Origin: Legionella genomosp. 1 | GTDB taxonomy: Bacteria; Pseudomonadota; Gammaproteobacteria; Legionellales; Legionellaceae | DNA: 11,799 bases | NCBI GenBank assembly: GCA_945867185.1 | Contig: CAMBHM010000026.1 | Location: 1 to 11,799, forward strand | Direction: 5' to 3' | Shown here: one piece after another, positions 8,235 through 11,799 of the stretch | How the letters are laid out: each line of letters starts with the position of its first letter | How positions within the stretch are numbered: position 1 is the first letter of the stretch | Position numbers and translations under genes: made by a program | The notes under the pieces: generated by a model | Told to the model about the DNA's origin: nothing | The model's database searches: none | What the model saw: the letters and a program-made list of their open reading frames with translations, nothing else

Positions 8235-9404
8235 GCTCAGGATCAATAATATAAGGGATGCAATCATCACGATCCATTGACAGATTTGGCCTCCGGGGAC
8301 AACAAACTGGGTTGTTGCATGCGGTCGGCCTATATAAGACATCAATGCGGGAAGTAATAAAAGCAGGATCACACAACAGATCCCAGCATAGCTCAAGGCG
8401 TTGATATAAACACCAGGGTAATAGATGACGACAAGTAGTGGGGGCAGGAAAGTCAGTATAAACAATCCTAATCCTTGCAACCCGTGTTGAGTCATGTGTA
8501 AGCCATCTCCTAAAAAGCTGATGAGGCATAGAGAGACCCCTAAGAAAGCAGTCAACATGCAGATGGCGGTAAAGAAATGAAAAAAGGTGCTGATGAGGGG
8601 GCTGCGCACGGTATTTGAAAGCAAATGTGCGAGCGTGCTTGTAGCATGTTCATCCGTCATGAGGGTCAATAAGCCATGGGCTCCAGAGGTAGGGAGACTC
8701 CCTAGGATGATCGCATCCCAGAGAATATAGCAAAAAAGCGGAATGAGGGATCCCAGTAGCACTACTTTTTTTAGTGTGATCACTTCATCATTAAAATAAG
8801 TCCGTAAGTTTGGAATGATGATGGCGTATCCAAAGGAGGTGATCAAGACCATCAAAGAACCTGGTACAGGTATGGAGTGGCCGCTTTGTAGAGTTGGAAA
8901 ATGCACCAAAGGGGTTATCAAGATCACAAGCAGTAAATAGACACCTAATTTTGCAAACATGAGCCAACGGTTGATGAGATCAACCCGATGAATGCCCCCA
9001 TAGACTATAAAGCCAAACAGGAGGGTGAATAGAATGGTGAGTGTAGTTTGTGGTGCGACCACGTTGATCTGCGAGAGCAGTCCACCTAAGACATCGGCCC
9101 CACCTGAAATGTAAGCGGATAGTAAGGTATAGAGTAGAAATAAATAGCTCAACCAGGCAAGGATCAATCCCGGGATCCCTAAGGTAGAGCCAGCCATAGA
9201 GATCATATTTTTACCAGGAGGTAGATACAGGTTCACTTCCAAAATATATAAAGCCCCAAGGGTCATGAGAGACCAGCAGAGGATGAGATACAGCGAGGAG
9301 ATCCAAAAGCCAGTTGCAGCGTTCACCACGGGCAACGCGAGCATTCCGCCACCGATGGAGGTGCCAACGATTAGAAGAATGCCGCCAATAACACGGGATC
9401 TCAT
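8226..9404 (-). CDS. aromatic amino acid permease (TyrP/Mtr, HAAAP family), paralog 2
   Basis: A proton-coupled inner-membrane permease of the same family as its downstream neighbour. The ORF opens at ATG 9419, which has no ribosome binding site. The ATG at 9404 has GGGG 8 nt upstream and begins MRSRVIGGILLIV, matching the other paralog's start, so 9404 is chosen (392 residues); this choice is moderately sure. Shared features are GTSIGGGMLALPV near residue 20, LFLLYTLLSAYISGGADVL, LLFGFIVYGGI, MFAKLGVYLLL, and the final LPALMSYIGRPH ... VPGGQ block. About 11 transmembrane helices are expected. The proteins match over their full length with many substitutions, so this is an old tandem duplication; separate promoters allow separate control. 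Substrate (tyrosine, tryptophan or another aromatic) is undetermined. Confidence 0.88.
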   Translation of the reverse strand: MRSRVIGGILLIVGTSIGGGMLALPVVNAATGFWISSLYLILCWSLMTLGALYILEVNLYLPPGKNMISMAGSTLGIPGLILAWLSYLFLLYTLLSAYISGGADVLGGLLSQINVVAPQTTLTILFTLLFGFIVYGGIHRVDLINRWLMFAKLGVYLLLVILITPLVHFPTLQSGHSIPVPGSLMVLITSFGYAIIIPNLRTYFNDEVITLKKVVLLGSLIPLFCYILWDAIILGSLPTSGAHGLLTLMTDEHATSTLAHLLSNTVRSPLISTFFHFFTAICMLTAFLGVSLCLISFLGDGLHMTQHGLQGLGLFILTFLPPLLVVIYYPGVYINALSYAGICCVILLLLLPALMSYIGRPHATTQFVVPGGQICQWIVMIASLILLILSAR

Positions 9405-9438
9405 CGGGTGATGCCCCATGTTATCAAGTTATTTGCTG

Positions 9439-9467
9439 ATATTACAATCATTTTGAACAAGAAACAA
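9439..9467 (-). promoter_or_regulatory. putative sigma70 promoter for permease paralog 2
   Basis: On the minus strand, TTGTTT (9462-9467), 17 bp, then TAATAT (9439-9444). It is correctly placed upstream of the ATG at 9404, in the divergent intergenic region shared with the rhodanese-fusion gene. Confidence 0.5.
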
Positions 9468-9593
9468 TGCCTGTTTTTTTGTAGCTATTCTTTCATTCTT
9501 GAAGCAGGGGCGTCGGTGGGAGCGCGGTACGAGCATTATGATGTATAATGCTTTTTCAAAAAGTATTGGCTTAGATCACGGTGCTGATCGAGG

Positions 9594-9603
9594 GGGAGGG
9601 ATA
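9594..9603 (+). promoter_or_regulatory. ribosome binding site that fixes the start of the MoeB-rhodanese gene
   Basis: A run of G with GGAGGG at 9595-9600 lies directly before the ATG at 9604 (GGAG ends 6 nt upstream). The same frame is open back to 9499, but those 35 residues look unlike the family N-terminus and have no ribosome binding site. I see no strong plus-strand promoter in 9420-9593. Confidence 0.7.
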
Positions 9604-10704
9604 ATGGGTAAGCAAACATTGGATCAACAAGAATTATTGCGATATCAGCGGCAACTTCCGGTGATTGGTCTTGAGGGACAAAGGCAATTAAAGGCTGCAA
9701 AGGTGCTTTGTGTGGGAGGTGGGGGTCTTGGGTGTCCTGCCTTACAGTATCTCGCGGCAGCAGGGGTTGGGACACTGGCTGTGATAGATGGTGATATGAT
9801 TGAGCTGAGCAATCTTCATCGTCAAATTTTGTTTCAAACAGCAGATCTTGGTCGCAATAAAGCCGAGGTGATTGCAGAGCGTTTAACATTATTGAATCCA
9901 CATATTACAGTACATCCTTATGCGGTATTTTTATCAGAAGACAATGCGACATCCTGCATCGATGCGTATGATCTCATCCTAGATGCGACCGATAATTATG
10001 AGGCAAGATATCTTATCAATGCGGTCTGTCGACGCTTAAAAAAACCATTGATCTCAGCAAGTATTTATCAATTTGATGCGCAGTTGAGTGTATTCAATTA
10101 TAAAAATGGTCCCTGTTATCAATGTCTTTATCCTGAACCTCCGCTTGCAGCATTGGCGCCGAATTGTGCCGCAGTGGGTGTTTTAGGCGTTTTGCCAGGG
10201 GTAACAGGGATTTTACAAGCAAGTGAAGCCATCAAAGTACTGTTGGGGTTGGGGGACATTTTATCGGGCGTATTGCTGAGTATAGATGTATTAAGCATGC
10301 AGTTTCGCCGCTTCGAGATTCCCAAACAAGGGTGTGCTTCACATCCACCTGTCCAAAAACAAGTGACAGTGTGTCAGGAAAAGTCGGTGTCGACCATGAA
10401 TGCTAAAACGCTTTCAGAGTGGATGAAGACCGATCCAAACGCTGTGCAGTTGATTGATGTGCGAGAGCCGTTTGAATGGGCAATTTGTCATATTGGCGGG
10501 GATCTTATTCCGTTGTCTACGCTTGAAACGCAACTGATGCGCCTTCAAAAGGACAAAGTCACGGTCGTCTATTGTAAATCAGGGTTTCGCAGCGCGCATG
10601 CTTGTCAACTGCTGCTTGATGCAGGGTTTAGCCGCGTGGCTAATTTAGAGGGCGGGATCATAGGGTGGATTGAAACGGTAGATGGGAGCTTGTCTCGATA
10701 TTAA
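9604..10704 (+). CDS. moeB: MoeB/ThiF-type adenylyltransferase fused to a rhodanese domain
   Basis: An E1-like enzyme of 366 residues that adenylates the C-terminal glycine of a ubiquitin-like sulfur carrier (MoaD or ThiS class); the attached rhodanese domain is likely to pass persulfide sulfur to it, as in MoeZ and MOCS3 proteins. The E1-like part (about 5-250) shows YQRQLPVIGLEGQ, the nucleotide loop GGGGLG (38-43), R73 (SNLHRQ), D130 (DATDN) and the first zinc pair C171/C174 (CYQC). The second pair should be C244/C247 as in E. coli MoeB, but reads C244-A-S-H247. The rhodanese part (about 265-366) has IDVREPFEW and the active loop C324-KSGFRS with the catalytic cysteine present. The gene stands alone between a divergent permease and bioA, with no carrier protein gene nearby, so molybdopterin, thiamine or another thiolation role stays open. 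Confidence 0.88.
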   Translation: MGKQTLDQQELLRYQRQLPVIGLEGQRQLKAAKVLCVGGGGLGCPALQYLAAAGVGTLAVIDGDMIELSNLHRQILFQTADLGRNKAEVIAERLTLLNPHITVHPYAVFLSEDNATSCIDAYDLILDATDNYEARYLINAVCRRLKKPLISASIYQFDAQLSVFNYKNGPCYQCLYPEPPLAALAPNCAAVGVLGVLPGVTGILQASEAIKVLLGLGDILSGVLLSIDVLSMQFRRFEIPKQGCASHPPVQKQVTVCQEKSVSTMNAKTLSEWMKTDPNAVQLIDVREPFEWAICHIGGDLIPLSTLETQLMRLQKDKVTVVYCKSGFRSAHACQLLLDAGFSRVANLEGGIIGWIETVDGSLSRY

Positions 10705-10734
10705 TCGGCGCTGAAGCCCCTCATTGATATGCTT

Positions 10735-10781
10735 TCACAGCCACCTCAGTGATATAAAGCCATCACAGCGGCTTGGGTGAT
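10735..10781. repeat. array of four alternating TCAC/GTGA half-sites, 14-bp period
   Basis: TCAC starts at 10735, GTGA at 10749, TCAC at 10763 and GTGA at 10777, each exactly 14 bp after the last. Seen another way, the 19-mers 10735-10753 and 10763-10781 are imperfect direct copies (about 14 of 19 identical), each with inverted ends. The array lies between the rhodanese-fusion gene and bioA. It could be an operator array or an imperfect terminator: ATCAC/GTGAT at 10762-10781 is followed by CTTTTCT. The CRP spacing (GTGA-N6-TCAC) is not met. Confidence 0.5.
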
Positions 10782-10807
10782 CTTTTCTAATCCAATTCTC
10801 ATAGTAA

Positions 10808-10820
10808 TCCTATCATAGGA
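10808..10820. promoter_or_regulatory. palindrome overlapping the bioA ribosome binding site
   Basis: TCCTATcATAGGA is a perfect 13-bp palindrome with a 1-nt centre. Its last four bases are the AGGA used as Shine-Dalgarno for bioA (ATG at 10830, 9-nt spacer). A bound protein here could block bioA expression, but no partner is known and a chance match is possible. Confidence 0.35.
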
Positions 10821-10829
10821 AAACCGATC

Positions 10830-11799
10830 ATGATAAAGTCATCTTCTACATTGTCAACCAAAAACAACAACATGCCTCACGACACACTGCTCCATCGCGA
10901 CTTACAACACGTTTGGCACCCCTGTACACAAATGAAAACCTTTGAAACACATCCCCCGCTCATCGTACACCGTGCCCAAGGCAGTTATCTATATACCGAT
11001 CGCGGGCCCATCATCGATGCCACCTCCAGTTGGTGGTGCAAATCCCTAGGACATGGACACCCTCATATTTTACAAGCAATCACTCAGCAAATGACGCACT
11101 TTGAACACGTCATAGGTGCTGATACCACCTATCCACTGCTCGTAGAATTGTCAGAGCGCTTGGCCAAACTGAGTGGTCTACAGCACGCTTTTTTTGCAAG
11201 CGACGGGGCATCTGCCATTGAGATTGCCATGAAACTTGCCCTCGAGGCCACGCAGAAACGAGGGCATCCTGAGCGCAATCAATTCATCGCATTGAAAAAC
11301 AGTTATCATGGTGAGACATTGGGCGCTTTGAGCGTCAGTGATTTAGACATCTATAAAAAATCCTATGCGGGCTTTGGGGTCACCTGCCATTTTTTAGAAG
11401 CCATTCCCTATGTGAGCAACGAACACGATCCCTTATGGCACGATTGTAGTGCCTTGTGGCCTTCCATTGAAAAAACACTAGACGTCATGAAACCAGCGAT
11501 CTGCGCCCTCATCTTAGAACCCATTGTCCAAGGGGCTGGCGGCATGCGGTGTTACAGTGCTGATTTTCTACGTCGATTGGCTGCTTGGGCCGCCGAACAC
11601 GATCGCTTGGTCATTGCCGATGAAATCATGACGGGCCTTGGTCGCACCGGAAAATGGTTGGCCTGTGAGCATGCCGGTATTCGACCCCAACTGTTGTGTC
11701 TTTCAAAGGGCCTCACCGGTGGCACCATGCCCTTGAGTGCTGTGTTGGTTGATCACACATTGTTCGATTTGTTCTATGATGAGGGCCCAGGATTTATCC
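10830..11799 (+). CDS. bioA: adenosylmethionine-8-amino-7-oxononanoate aminotransferase BioA, N-terminal part (cut by window end)
   Basis: BioA is a cytosolic PLP enzyme of biotin synthesis that moves the amino group of S-adenosylmethionine to KAPA to give DAPA. About 323 residues of the usual ~430 are visible and the frame is open at the right edge. Family landmarks are HVWHPCTQM near the start, SSWWCKSLGHGHP, FFASDGASAIEIAMK, NSYHGETLGALSVSD, ILEPIVQGAGGM, IADEIMTGLGRTGKW and SKGLTGGTMPLSA, whose Lys binds PLP. The ATG at 10830 has AGGA 9 nt upstream; the in-frame ATG at 10872 lacks a ribosome binding site, so the first 14 residues, rich in Ser, Thr and Asn, are probably a short extra leader. 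The gene has a C-rich coding strand, unlike every other plus-strand gene here. No bioB or bioF is in view, and no full BirA operator is seen upstream. Confidence 0.95.
   Translation, partial: MIKSSSTLSTKNNNMPHDTLLHRDLQHVWHPCTQMKTFETHPPLIVHRAQGSYLYTDRGPIIDATSSWWCKSLGHGHPHILQAITQQMTHFEHVIGADTTYPLLVELSERLAKLSGLQHAFFASDGASAIEIAMKLALEATQKRGHPERNQFIALKNSYHGETLGALSVSDLDIYKKSYAGFGVTCHFLEAIPYVSNEHDPLWHDCSALWPSIEKTLDVMKPAICALILEPIVQGAGGMRCYSADFLRRLAAWAAEHDRLVIADEIMTGLGRTGKWLACEHAGIRPQLLCLSKGLTGGTMPLSAVLVDHTLFDLFYDEGPGFI

Noticed and set aside
9499..9603. Longer N-terminus for the MoeB-rhodanese protein
   Set aside because: The extra 35 residues have no family similarity or ribosome binding site, whereas ATG 9604 has a strong one.
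10749..10766. GTGA ... TCAC as a CRP-type site upstream of bioA
   Set aside because: The spacing is 10 bp between GTGA and TCAC and not 6 bp, and the flanks do not match the CRP consensus.
10755..10790. Clear Rho-independent terminator after the rhodanese-fusion gene
   Set aside because: The possible stems (AAGCC/GGCTT and ATCAC/GTGAT) are only 5 bp, mutually exclusive and the T-run is broken; kept only as a remark under the half-site array.
10705..10829. dif-like recombination site at the composition switch
   Set aside because: I see no 28-bp sequence resembling the XerCD dif consensus in this gap.
10854..10862. TTGTCAACC near the bioA start, similar to the left half of the E. coli BirA operator (TTGTAAACC)
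   Set aside because: No matching inverted right half (GGTTnACAA) occurs at the required spacing, and the match lies inside the predicted coding region.

Overview
The window looks like ordinary chromosomal DNA of a gammaproteobacterium. Dam, WrbA, BioA, MoeB and the malic enzyme all resemble the Escherichia coli proteins residue by residue at their key motifs. The paired 'phagosomal-type' MFS carriers and the tandem TyrP/Mtr-type permeases suggest an amino-acid-importing relative of Legionella or Coxiella. That placement is inference from gene style, not a proven assignment. Starts are often GTG or TTG. I see no insertion sequence, phage gene, CRISPR array, tRNA or rRNA.

Layout. (1) 2-1852, plus strand: the C-terminal part of wrbA, then two exonuclease III/AP endonuclease genes. 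All three overlap (4 nt and 8 nt), so they read as one translationally coupled stress/DNA-repair unit. (2) 1849-6023, plus strand: a promoter overlapping the end of the second xth gene, a leader hairpin, rpmE (ribosomal protein bL31), a short malic enzyme lacking the C-terminal phosphotransacetylase-like half, and two adjacent paralogous MFS transporters. (3) 6105-9404, minus strand: two tandem aromatic amino acid permease paralogs followed by dam. A compact terminator lies between the permeases, and its loop contains the -35 box of the next gene's promoter. (4) 9604-10704, plus strand: a MoeB/ThiF-type E1-like adenylyltransferase fused to a C-terminal rhodanese domain, with one zinc-ligand Cys replaced by His. 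(5) 10705-10829: an intergenic region with a regular array of four alternating TCAC/GTGA half-sites exactly 14 bp apart and a short palindrome over the ribosome binding site. (6) 10830 to the window end, plus strand: bioA, cut by the window edge.

How the genes fit together. Region 1 combines quinone reduction with repair of oxidised or abasic DNA. Region 2 combines ribosome maintenance, malate-to-pyruvate conversion and solute uptake. Region 3 combines amino-acid import with DNA methylation (mismatch-repair strand marking). The last two genes belong to sulfur-carrier activation and biotin synthesis. Two large-scale patterns stand out: three separate tandem paralog pairs in under 10 kb, and an abrupt change of strand composition (G-rich to C-rich plus strand) between the rhodanese-fusion gene and bioA. 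I did not find a convincing undescribed biological system. The best leads are the terminator/promoter overlap, the 14-bp half-site array and the composition switch.
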